From Betaproteobacteria bacterium (GTDB lineage Bacteria > Pseudomonadota > Gammaproteobacteria > Burkholderiales > Rhodocyclaceae): a DNA stretch of 64,000 nt. Positions 40,926 through 48,296 of this stretch are shown here, in pieces. The notes below the pieces were generated by a model. It saw only the letters and a list, made by a program, of their open reading frames with translations. It was not told where the DNA came from and did no database searches. The stretch covers positions 20,597 to 84,596 of the forward strand of contig JACRAR010000076.1 of the NCBI GenBank assembly GCA_016234745.1, read 5' to 3'. The first letter of the stretch is position 1, and every line of letters begins with the position of its first letter. The position numbers were made by a program, and so were the translations under genes.

Positions 40926-41801
40926 ATGGCGCTAGTCAAACTGAAGGAATTTTGCATTCCGGACAAGCCCGAGCAGGTTGATGCTTGTGTTGCAAAATAT
41001 GGAGAAAATGCCCTGATTCTGGCCGGCGGGAGCTTTATCCATGGCCTCGAAGCGCGTGGCCTGTTGTCCGAGGTGGAAGCCTTGGTCGACATCCGCAAGC
41101 TGGGTTTCGCCGGAGTGACGGCCGCGGCCGGCGGCCTCCACATTGGTGCCATGACCACTTTTGCCCAACTTGAACAGCTGCCGGAATTGGGTAGTGCTCC
41201 CTGGCTTGGCGCGCTCAAGGATGCCTTGACCTATCCGCCCATGCAGATCAAGAATGCCGCGACCGTCGGCGGTTGTCTTGCCGCCGCCTGCCCCTTCTTC
41301 GATATCCCGACCGCGCTCCTGGCGCTGGATTGCAAATTGAGCACGAACAAAGCCGGGGCAAAGCGGGAAATGAATCTGGCAGATTTGTTTTCCGGGTTGT
41401 TCGAGAACTCTCTTGAGCCTGGTGAACTGATCATTGAAGCCAAGCTTGCCAAGCCGGCGGGGCGAGCAGCCAGCGCCTTTATCAAGCTTGAAGGCACGGC
41501 GAACGACCTGGCCATCGTCAACGCTGCCGCCTACATTGCGCTCGACGGATCGGGCCAGTGTCAGGAAGCCAGGATTACCCTGGGTGGTGGAGTCGGCGAC
41601 AATGTCGTGCGATCCTCCAGTGCAGAGCAAGTCTTGCTGGGGCAGAAACTTACAGAAGAACTGCTGCAACGCGCTGCAGATGCCGTCGGCCAGGACATCC
41701 AGCCGATGGCGGATCATCGCGCATCGGCCGCTTACCGCCTGGCGATGGCCAAGGTCTTCACAAAACGCGCGCTAAGCCTGGCCTTGAGCCGCTTGAACTA
41801 A
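40926..41801 (+). CDS. Molybdenum hydroxylase 1, FAD-binding subunit
   Basis: A 291-residue medium subunit of a xanthine dehydrogenase/CoxM-type enzyme. It passes electrons from the Fe-S subunit to an acceptor through FAD. FAD-contact regions are present but changed: ALILAGGSFIHG in place of the usual AGGTDL motif, and AATVGGCLAAACPFFDIPTA in place of TIGGN...SPAAD. The C-terminal domain is normal (ARITLGGGVGDNVVRSSSAE). An AGGAG site precedes the ATG. First gene of a three-gene operon under the XylS-type promoter. Confidence 0.9.
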   Translation: MALVKLKEFCIPDKPEQVDACVAKYGENALILAGGSFIHGLEARGLLSEVEALVDIRKLGFAGVTAAAGGLHIGAMTTFAQLEQLPELGSAPWLGALKDALTYPPMQIKNAATVGGCLAAACPFFDIPTALLALDCKLSTNKAGAKREMNLADLFSGLFENSLEPGELIIEAKLAKPAGRAASAFIKLEGTANDLAIVNAAAYIALDGSGQCQEARITLGGGVGDNVVRSSSAEQVLLGQKLTEELLQRAADAVGQDIQPMADHRASAAYRLAMAKVFTKRALSLALSRLN

Positions 41802-41812
41802 GGGGAACGACT

Positions 41813-42274
41813 ATGAAACAACTCATTGCGCTTGAAGTGAATGGCGATATGCATGAGATCGCAGTTGAGGCCGATGCAACCCTGCTGAGCGTGTTGCGCG
41901 ACAACCTGGGTCTGATCGGTACCAAACGCGGCTGCGACAGTGGCGGCTGCGGCTGCTGCACCGTGCATATTGACGGCAAAGCGATGTATTCCTGCATGAT
42001 GTACGCACTCTCCGCCCAAGGCCGTAAGATCACCACCATCGAAGGTCTGGGTTCGGCGGAGAAACTCGATCCCGTACAGGACGCTTTCGTCAAGGAAGGT
42101 GCGGTTCAGTGCGGCTATTGCACCTGCGGCATGATCATGACGGCCAAGCAGTTGCTTCACGACAATCCGCATCCGGTTGAAGAGGCGATCCGCCATGGCA
42201 TCGCAGGAAATCTATGTCGCTGCACCGGATACCACAAAATTGTCGAAGCCATCAAGACGGCAGCGGGCAACTGA
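41813..42274 (+). CDS. Molybdenum hydroxylase 1, 2Fe-2S subunit
   Basis: A 153-residue small subunit with two 2Fe-2S clusters. The plant-type N-terminal cluster is CDSGGCGCC...C, the second is CGYC...CRC. Two cysteines are additional: GCGCC has Cys where relatives have Ala, and CGYCTCGM has Cys where CTPGM is usual. They may tune or add ligands, but this is unproven. ATG 41813 follows the FAD subunit by 11 bases with an AAGGGG site. Confidence 0.92.
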   Translation: MKQLIALEVNGDMHEIAVEADATLLSVLRDNLGLIGTKRGCDSGGCGCCTVHIDGKAMYSCMMYALSAQGRKITTIEGLGSAEKLDPVQDAFVKEGAVQCGYCTCGMIMTAKQLLHDNPHPVEEAIRHGIAGNLCRCTGYHKIVEAIKTAAGN

Positions 42275-42294
42275 ATGCCACACAAGAGAGGACA

Positions 42295-44631
42295 ATGAAC
42301 ATGACGAATTTGAATGTCGTTGGTAAGTCCGTCCTGCGCCAGGACGCCTACGAAAAAGTGGTTGGCGGCAAGGGTTTCCCCGTCAATATCAGTCTGCCGG
42401 GAATGCTTCACGGCAAAATGCTGCGCAGCCCCTATCCGCATGCCCGCATTCTGAGCATCGATACTTCCCGTGCCGAAAAGCTGCCCGGCGTCAAGGCCGT
42501 GATGACACCCAAGGATGTGCCGCAGATTATTTTCAACCCGATCTTTTTCATGCCTGCCGACTCGATGGCAATTCATCGGGATATGCTGATATTGAGCGAC
42601 ACCGTGCGCTTTGCCGGGCAACCGGTGGCGGCGGTAGCAGCGACTACAGTGGCAATCGCCGAGCAGGCTCTGTCCCTGATTGATGTCGAGTACGAGGAAC
42701 TGCCGGCAGTCTTCGACCCGGAAGATGCGATGAAGGAGGGCGCCCCCGAGATCCACGCCGGGGTCAAGAACAATATTCGCGCCACACCATCGTTTGGCGC
42801 CGGTGACGTTGAACAGGGCTTCAAGGAAGCCGATTATGTCTTTGAAGGAACCTACGAAACCCAGCGCGTTCATACCTGCTACATGGAGCCCCGCGTCTGC
42901 GTCTCCGACACTGACAGCAGCGGGCATGTCACGATCTACTCTTCGATTGCCCACCTGTTTGGCCTGCGCGAGAGACTGGCCTATGCGCTAGGCTTGCCAG
43001 TGAGCAAAGTGACAGCGATCCAGGCACCCTATACTGGTGGAAGCTTCGGCAGCAAGCTCGATCTAGCCTACATAGAGGCGCTGTCTGCACTCCTCAGTGC
43101 CAAGACAAAAAAGCCGGTGCGCCTGGAGCACACGCGCTATGAGGATTTCATCTGCAATGCCCGCCATCCGATGAAGGTATACCTCAAGACCGGCGTCAAA
43201 AAGGATGGCACCATCACGGCGCGCTACGCCAGCACGCTGTGTGACACCAGCGCCTACTCGGCGCATGGCCCGGAAGTGATCATGGTGCACGCCTACTTCG
43301 GCCTGATGCTCGGTTACCGCGCTCCGCATACAAAATGGGAAGGTACGGTGGTTTATACCAACAACATGCCCGGCGGTGCATTCCGCGGCTACGGCGCACC
43401 GCAGGCGGCTTTTGCCGTCGAATCGCAGATCGACGAGATTTGCGAGAAACTCGGTTTCGATCCGATCGAGTTCCGCCTCAAGAACACCCCGCGCCAAGGT
43501 GATCCGCATCCCTTCAATCCGGAATGGAAACTCGGTGGCTACGCGCTGGATCAGTGTCTGACCAAGGGCGCAGAACGCATGGGCTGGTCAAACCGCGCCA
43601 AAGCTGGCAGCGCCAGCGGCACCAAGAAGCGAGGCATAGGCATGGCCGCGCATCCGATCTGGGTCTCCGGTTGCGTCGGCTTTCCCGACATCTATGAGCA
43701 TTCCGGCGCAATTATCAGGCTCAATGTGGATGGCACTGCCTATCTTTCTTCGGCGACCATGGATATCGGTTCCGGCCAGAACACCACGTTGTGTCAGATT
43801 GCGGCAGAAGAACTGGGGCTGAAGTTCGAATCGGTGCGTATGGCACCTGGCAACACAGACAACTTGCCGTTCGACGCACCCACCCATGCGAGCCGTGTCA
43901 CCTATTCGTCTGGAAATGCCGTCAAGGTGGCGGCGGCTGACGCCAAGAAAAACCTGTTGGAAGTCGCAGCCATTGTCATGGAAGCGAATGCAGCCGATCT
44001 TGAAGTGCGCGATGGCATGATCACGGTTAAAGGCGCACCGGCAAAGGCCATGTCCGTCGCCGATGTGGTCAAGCGCGCCGAGTCGCCCTTCATGGTGGTT
44101 GGCGCACAGGGACCTACGCCGACGACGCTCAAGGAAAAAGGCACCATCATGGGCATATCCAGCGTCGCACCGCCAGCGAATGCCTCGCCTGCCGTCGCTG
44201 AATTCGTCGAAGTCGAGGTGGACACCGAAACCGGGCAGGTGAAAGTGTTGCGTGCCGTCTATGCCCATGACCTGGGCCGGGTGGTCAACCCTGCCGCTGC
44301 CCAAGGCCAGGTGGAAGGCGGCCTGCAGCAGGGGATAGGCTATGCGTTGATGGAGCAGATGCTTTTCGATCCGGAAACCGGGGCCTGCCTCACGTCGGAT
44401 TTTCTCGACTACAAGATGCCGACCGCAGTTGAGATGCCAAGCAAGATCGAGTGTATTTTCATTGAGTCGAACGAGCCTACAGGCCCATACGGAGCAAAGA
44501 GTTTGTCTGAGGCTTGCCTCATCGTTCCCGCCCCGGCCATCGCGAATGCCATCTATAATGCCATCGGCGTGAGGTTTCACAGTTTGCCGATCACACCAGA
44601 GAAAATTTTGGCTGCATTGGGCAAGTTATAG
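42295..44631 (+). CDS. Molybdenum hydroxylase 1, molybdopterin-binding subunit
   Basis: A 778-residue large subunit of the xanthine dehydrogenase family, binding Mo-molybdopterin cytosine dinucleotide and hydroxylating the substrate with water. PYTGGSFGSK is the first cofactor loop, GGAFRGYGAPQ (from residue 360) the second, and E739 in GAKSLSEACL the predicted base. The loop lacks the AYRCSFR signature of form I CO dehydrogenase, so CO is unlikely. The substrate is unknown; an N-heterocycle, aldehyde or aromatic are options. ATG 42301 is an alternative start with better spacing from AGAGAGG. Confidence 0.92.
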   Translation: MNMTNLNVVGKSVLRQDAYEKVVGGKGFPVNISLPGMLHGKMLRSPYPHARILSIDTSRAEKLPGVKAVMTPKDVPQIIFNPIFFMPADSMAIHRDMLILSDTVRFAGQPVAAVAATTVAIAEQALSLIDVEYEELPAVFDPEDAMKEGAPEIHAGVKNNIRATPSFGAGDVEQGFKEADYVFEGTYETQRVHTCYMEPRVCVSDTDSSGHVTIYSSIAHLFGLRERLAYALGLPVSKVTAIQAPYTGGSFGSKLDLAYIEALSALLSAKTKKPVRLEHTRYEDFICNARHPMKVYLKTGVKKDGTITARYASTLCDTSAYSAHGPEVIMVHAYFGLMLGYRAPHTKWEGTVVYTNNMPGGAFRGYGAPQAAFAVESQIDEICEKLGFDPIEFRLKNTPRQGDPHPFNPEWKLGGYALDQCLTKGAERMGWSNRAKAGSASGTKKRGIGMAAHPIWVSGCVGFPDIYEHSGAIIRLNVDGTAYLSSATMDIGSGQNTTLCQIAAEELGLKFESVRMAPGNTDNLPFDAPTHASRVTYSSGNAVKVAAADAKKNLLEVAAIVMEANAADLEVRDGMITVKGAPAKAMSVADVVKRAESPFMVVGAQGPTPTTLKEKGTIMGISSVAPPANASPAVAEFVEVEVDTETGQVKVLRAVYAHDLGRVVNPAAAQGQVEGGLQQGIGYALMEQMLFDPETGACLTSDFLDYKMPTAVEMPSKIECIFIESNEPTGPYGAKSLSEACLIVPAPAIANAIYNAIGVRFHSLPITPEKILAALGKL

Positions 44632-44638
44632 CATCACT

Positions 44639-44672
44639 GAGATGGCTACCACAGGTCAGCGGTAGCCATCTC
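44639..44672. repeat. 12-bp perfect inverted repeat
   Basis: GAGATGGCTACC and GGTAGCCATCTC are separated by a ten-base loop, just after the hydroxylase 1 stop. The stem is strong but the following bases are not a T-run, so it may act as an mRNA-stabilising or Rho-linked structure rather than an intrinsic terminator. Confidence 0.7.
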
Positions 44673-44803
44673 GGTGCCCATCCGCTTTTCTTCCGAAGCG
44701 TCTTCCGACGTCGTTCATTGTCGCGTTCCTGGTGAGAATTAGGGGGTTACACTTCCTGCAGGCGCGCCGAATGATGCGCCGCACAATGGTTGGGATCAAT
44801 GAG

Positions 44804-44829
44804 TTGCAGCATATTGCAGCTAGCTGCAA
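44804..44829. promoter_or_regulatory. TTGCAGC repeats before regulator gene
   Basis: TTGCAGC occurs at 44804-44810 and 44814-44820 in direct orientation, and the second copy forms a perfect 16-bp palindrome TTGCAGCTAGCTGCAA (44814-44829). It lies 105 bases upstream of the AraC-family ATG and may be a site of autoregulation. It differs from the TGCA-N6-GGATA boxes. Confidence 0.5.
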
Positions 44830-44934
44830 GATACTGCTTGATTTGCTCCGCAAAGTGGCGCGATAATGAACCATTGCAATCCCTATAAGCCATGCGCAGA
44901 CAAGAGCAGGGGAATTCCGTCGGAGGAGACTTCC

Positions 44935-45936
44935 ATGCAAATACTGACCCAGCCACGTCCAGGCAAGAGCGTGCCTCTTTCAGGTTACCCGCTGTTTCTA
45001 TCGAATGATATTGAAGAAACCCGCGAGATGGTGTCAGGCATTTTTTGCCCTCACGATCTGAAGATCACTGGGCGAAACCAAAAACTGGATGCACGCATGT
45101 ATCACGCCTCAGTCGGTCCGGTTTCCTTCAGCCGCTTGCAGCATGGCGCGGATGTCTCGATCGACCCGGGTTGCCTCAAGGATTTTCTGCTGGTTCAGAT
45201 GCCCTTGAAAGGGAAAGCAGATATCTCTTGCGGCAAGAGCCACATCGGGTCCCATCCGAAACTCGCTTCAGTTCTTACTCCAGAAATGCCTCTGAAAATG
45301 TGGTGGTCTGGCTGTTGTGACAAAATCATCGTGCGCATTCCGCGCGAAGAACTTGAGCGTCAATGTACACAGCACCTGGGACACGGTTTGCGGCAGCCGA
45401 TTGAGTTCCAGCTGGGTATGGACGTGACCGAGAAGGGGGGCAATGATTGGTTGCGCCTCGTCGCGTTTCTTGTGGGGGAACTGGATCGGAACAGCAGCAT
45501 GATCTACAACTCTCCGCTCATCAGAGCACAGATGGTGCAAATGCTGGTAACGACGCTGCTCTTTTGCCAGCCGAACAATTATCGAGAAGCTCTGTTAAGA
45601 CCTGCGCCGCCGATTGCTCCCCACTACGTGAAGCGCGTTGAGGAATACATTGCTGCGCATGCCGACCAGCCGATTACCATCATCGAGCTGTCCAATTATG
45701 CCGGTGTCAGTACGCGCGCCTTATACGCGGGTTTCCGCAACTTTCGCAATACCAGCCCGATGGCGCACCTGAAGGAAGTGCGCCTGCAGCGCGCTCATGA
45801 CGATCTTCTCAATGCCAAGCAGGGGGAGCGTGTGACGACCATTGCAATGCGCTGGGGATTCACCCATTTGGGCAACTTCACGGCAGCCTATAAACGCAAA
45901 TTTGGTGAGCAGCCTTCGGATACGCTGAGACGCTGA
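44935..45936 (+). CDS. AraC-family regulator, XylS/BenR-like
   Basis: A 333-residue AraC/XylS-family activator. Residues 1-215 form the sensor domain (AraC-binding-like 2 type) with FSRLQHGADVSIDPGCLKDF; the C-terminal 100 residues hold two helix-turn-helix motifs (ITIIELSNYAGVSTRALYAG and IAMRWGFTHLGNFTAAYKRK). The ending, HLGNFTAAYKRKFGEQPSDT, strongly recalls XylS. XylS-type proteins bind benzoate-like effectors and TGCA-N6-GGNTA repeats, which is what lies before both hydroxylase operons. ATG 44935 has a GGAGGAG site. It lies between the two operons and is the likely regulator of both. Confidence 0.9.
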   Translation: MQILTQPRPGKSVPLSGYPLFLSNDIEETREMVSGIFCPHDLKITGRNQKLDARMYHASVGPVSFSRLQHGADVSIDPGCLKDFLLVQMPLKGKADISCGKSHIGSHPKLASVLTPEMPLKMWWSGCCDKIIVRIPREELERQCTQHLGHGLRQPIEFQLGMDVTEKGGNDWLRLVAFLVGELDRNSSMIYNSPLIRAQMVQMLVTTLLFCQPNNYREALLRPAPPIAPHYVKRVEEYIAAHADQPITIIELSNYAGVSTRALYAGFRNFRNTSPMAHLKEVRLQRAHDDLLNAKQGERVTTIAMRWGFTHLGNFTAAYKRKFGEQPSDTLRR

Positions 45937-45973
45937 GGTGTCCAATAAACAGCGCTTGTTCCTACCGAGAGGG

Positions 45974-46522
45974 CTAGAGCAATCTTCTCAGTGCGCTGCC
46001 CAACTTTCGAAAGAGAGCGATCAAGTTGGCGACAATCCCTGCTGCTTCCCGATGAGGTTCTGAATCGCTTTGAACTTCCGGTTCAAGACGTGCGCGGAGC
46101 GCACCGATAAACTGATCGCTCATTGATTCAGCCATTTTCTGCATGACGCCGCCAGCGAATTTCCCTAGGCGACCGACGATATTCACTTTCGAGGAGTAAG
46201 TGACTTCGGTGTTGTTCTTGCTGACTGCTTTCAGGGTTAGCGTGTTCTCAGCATTAACCCGGCTGGCGTTGCCGCCTTCATTGCCCCGGATCGAAAACAC
46301 GGCGTGTTCCGGCGGACGCTCTTCAATGGTTTCGATGTTGAAGTTGAAGGTAGTCTTGATCGGTCCCACCTTGACGCTGATGACTGCATTGTATTTTCCC
46401 GGACCCGTGATTTCGACATGCTGGCAGCCCGGCATGCACGGGCCGACCTCGGCGGGAGTAGTCACGAACTGCCAGACACGTTCAATAGGTGCCGCTACTG
46501 CGAAAGTACGTGCGATCTGCAT
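45974..46522 (-). CDS. CoxG-like SRPBCC protein
   Basis: A 182-residue protein of the CoxG/SRPBCC family. RTFAVAAPIERVWQFVTTPA and VGPCMPGCQHVEITGPGKYN are its start, and NIVGRLGKFAGGVMQKMAES is the family C-terminal block, followed by a short amphipathic tail (ALFRKLGSALRRLL). CoxG anchors CO dehydrogenase to the membrane and helps electron transfer to quinone; a similar role for one of these hydroxylases is inferred. ATG 46522 has AAGGAA upstream. Transcribed toward the regulator gene, divergent from hydroxylase 2. Confidence 0.87.
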   Translation of the reverse strand: MQIARTFAVAAPIERVWQFVTTPAEVGPCMPGCQHVEITGPGKYNAVISVKVGPIKTTFNFNIETIEERPPEHAVFSIRGNEGGNASRVNAENTLTLKAVSKNNTEVTYSSKVNIVGRLGKFAGGVMQKMAESMSDQFIGALRARLEPEVQSDSEPHREAAGIVANLIALFRKLGSALRRLL

Positions 46523-46657
46523 CTGTCTGGTTTCCTTCTCGCTGGGCTGATCTGTTGCATGTGGCTGTCCGATGCGAAAACACATGCTTCACCATTAGAG
46601 AATACAGCACCGGGTATTCGCAGTCCATCCTAAGCGCCAAGATCCGACTGAAATATC

Positions 46658-46719
46658 TGCAGGGAGGAGATATGCCTTGCATTAACTGGATAACAACGAC
46701 ACCGGACTGAGCATAGACT
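46658..46719 (+). promoter_or_regulatory. XylS-type promoter of hydroxylase 2 operon
   Basis: Direct repeats TGCA-N6-AGATA (46658-46672) and TGCA-N6-GGATA (46678-46692), 20 bp apart, then exactly 21 bases and the -10-like TAGACT (46714-46719). The pattern equals that at 40826. The hydroxylase 2 genes start 174 bases on, so there is a long leader containing a small upstream frame. Confidence 0.75.
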
Positions 46720-46846
46720 AATCCGATACCGTCGCAACATGCGCAAACAACACGATAAATCAAGCGACCACAGACTCCGGAACATACAAGGTGTTTCCTT
46801 GAATCATCACGGTGGGATTGGCTCTCCAGAGAAAGAAGGGAAAAAC

Positions 46847-46897
46847 ATGAACATTCGAGGATTTCCTGACCACACTAATCGAAAGGAAAAAACATGA
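46847..46897 (+). CDS. Candidate 16-codon upstream frame
   Basis: ATG 46847 opens a 16-codon frame (NIRGFPDHTNRKEKT after Met) whose TGA overlaps the ATG of the FAD subunit (ATGA). The sequence around it, including the purine-rich site and start, resembles the following true gene start (GAAAAA-ACATGA...TCGAGGATT), so it looks like an old partial duplication. Whether it is translated is unknown; if it is, it would couple translation to the main gene. Confidence 0.4.
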   Translation: MNIRGFPDHTNRKEKT

Positions 46898-47790
46898 GCA
46901 GTCACATGAGCAGTCGAGGATTGCCTGAGTTTGAGCTTCTGATACCGCGGACCAGCCCGGAAGCAATGGACATGCTGGCGCAACATCGGGACCAATTATC
47001 AATTCTGAACGGTGGCACTGCCCTGTGGAACTATGTCAGGGGACGGAACCGTGTGACACCTTATGTTCTCAGTCTGTCGGCCCTCAAGGGATTGGACTAC
47101 ATCAACGAGATACCCGGTGATGGGTTGCGTATTGGCGCAAAGGCAACGATCGCCCAACTGATCGAACACCCGGCTGTGAGCGCCAAGTATGCCGCACTGC
47201 ATGAATCCGGCTACTGGTTCGGCAACCCGACGGTTCGCAACATGGCGACTGTGATGGGCAATGTCCTGCGCGCCTCGCCGTCGGCAGATTGTTCGTGTGC
47301 GTTGCTGGCTTTGGGATGTCAGGTGATTCTCCAAAACAAATCGGGCCAACGGGCGGTCGATATTGACGATTTCTGGCTTTCCTACGATGTCACGGCGCGC
47401 AAACCAGATGAACTTGCTGTCGAAATTCGCATTCCGGAACCCAAGGCAACAACGCGCTCGGCTTTTCAGCGGCTTACCCGAGTCCGGCAGGATCTGGCCA
47501 AACTCAATGTGGCAGTCAGGCTGGAAATGGACAAGGGGGTCTGCCAACAAGCCCGTATTGCAATCGGTTGCGTCGGCCCGACGACCATGCGTGTCAAGAA
47601 AACAGAAGCGCTGCTGCAAGGTAAAGCCATCAACGATAGTCTGTTGGAGCAGTTGGCGACATCGGTGCGGGGAGAAATTTCTCCCATTGACGATCAGCGG
47701 TCAACGGCTCTTTATCGACAGCAGGTCGCTGGTGTCATTGTCAAACGCACGATCTCCCGTGCGGCCGCAGATAAAGGAGCTACCCAATGA
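46894..47790 (+). CDS. Molybdenum hydroxylase 2, FAD-binding subunit
   Basis: A 298-residue FAD subunit. FAD contacts are SILNGGTALWNYV (replacing AGGTDL) and VRNMATVMGNVLRASPSADC (close to the TIGGN...SPAAD pattern), and the C-terminal domain has ARIAIGCVGPTTMRVKKTEA. No extra 4Fe-4S loop of 4-hydroxybenzoyl-CoA reductase type is visible. The N-terminus contains an internal repeat: ATGAGCAGTC occurs twice (46894, 46906), so translation could start at either. Overlaps the next gene by ATGA. Confidence 0.9.
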   Translation: MSSHMSSRGLPEFELLIPRTSPEAMDMLAQHRDQLSILNGGTALWNYVRGRNRVTPYVLSLSALKGLDYINEIPGDGLRIGAKATIAQLIEHPAVSAKYAALHESGYWFGNPTVRNMATVMGNVLRASPSADCSCALLALGCQVILQNKSGQRAVDIDDFWLSYDVTARKPDELAVEIRIPEPKATTRSAFQRLTRVRQDLAKLNVAVRLEMDKGVCQQARIAIGCVGPTTMRVKKTEALLQGKAINDSLLEQLATSVRGEISPIDDQRSTALYRQQVAGVIVKRTISRAAADKGATQ

Positions 47791-48296
47791 AAACCAGATC
47801 GATTACGCTTTGTGTCAATGGCCGCGATTACACGTTCGAGGTCCCGCATAACCGAACGCTGTTGCAGGCGCTCAGAGACGATCTCAAGCTGACCGACACC
47901 AAATACGGTTGCGGATCGGGTGAGTGTGGCGGTTGCACTGTGCTCATCAATGGCAAGGACAACATCAATTCCTGCCTGACTCTGGCCGCCGAGATGGAAG
48001 GTAAGCACATCACCACTGTCGGCGGATTGACCAAGAACGGGCAATTGCATCCGATCCAGCAGGCCTTTGTCGAACTCGGCGCAATTCAGTGTGGATTTTG
48101 CACTCCGGGCATGGTCATGAAAACGGCCAGCTTGCTGGCGCATAACCCCAACCCTTCAGAGGATGATATCCGCAGGGGGCTGGAAGGAAATATCTGCAGA
48201 TGCACCGGCTATGAAAACATCATCCGTGCAGTACAGAAGGCCAGCCAAATGATCAACGCATCAGCAACCCAATGCGCAGGAGGTGCATGCTCATGA
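47787..48296 (+). CDS. Molybdenum hydroxylase 2, 2Fe-2S subunit
   Basis: A 169-residue Fe-S subunit with canonical cysteines: CGSGECGGCTVLING for the plant-type cluster and CGFCTPGM ... CRCTGYENI for the second. Unlike its paralogue in hydroxylase 1 it has the standard CTPGM. The C-terminal tail (SATQCAGGACS) carries two more cysteines. Overlaps neighbours at both ends by ATGA. Confidence 0.93.
   Translation: MKTRSITLCVNGRDYTFEVPHNRTLLQALRDDLKLTDTKYGCGSGECGGCTVLINGKDNINSCLTLAAEMEGKHITTVGGLTKNGQLHPIQQAFVELGAIQCGFCTPGMVMKTASLLAHNPNPSEDDIRRGLEGNICRCTGYENIIRAVQKASQMINASATQCAGGACS

Larger units (their letters stand above)
44632..44934. other. Intergenic region between hydroxylase 1 and regulator
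   Basis: This 303-base stretch has no gene. It contains a 12-bp inverted repeat (44639-44672) after hydroxylase 1 and the TTGCAGC repeats (44804-44829) upstream of the regulator. No clear sigma-70 promoter was recognised. Confidence 0.6.

Noticed and set aside
43588..44580. A 330-codon minus-strand frame opposite the hydroxylase 1 large subunit
   Set aside because: Shadow of the real coding frame, His-rich nonsense translation.
46894..47790. 4-hydroxybenzoyl-CoA reductase beta subunit
   Set aside because: The insert that carries the extra 4Fe-4S cluster in that enzyme is not present in either FAD subunit.
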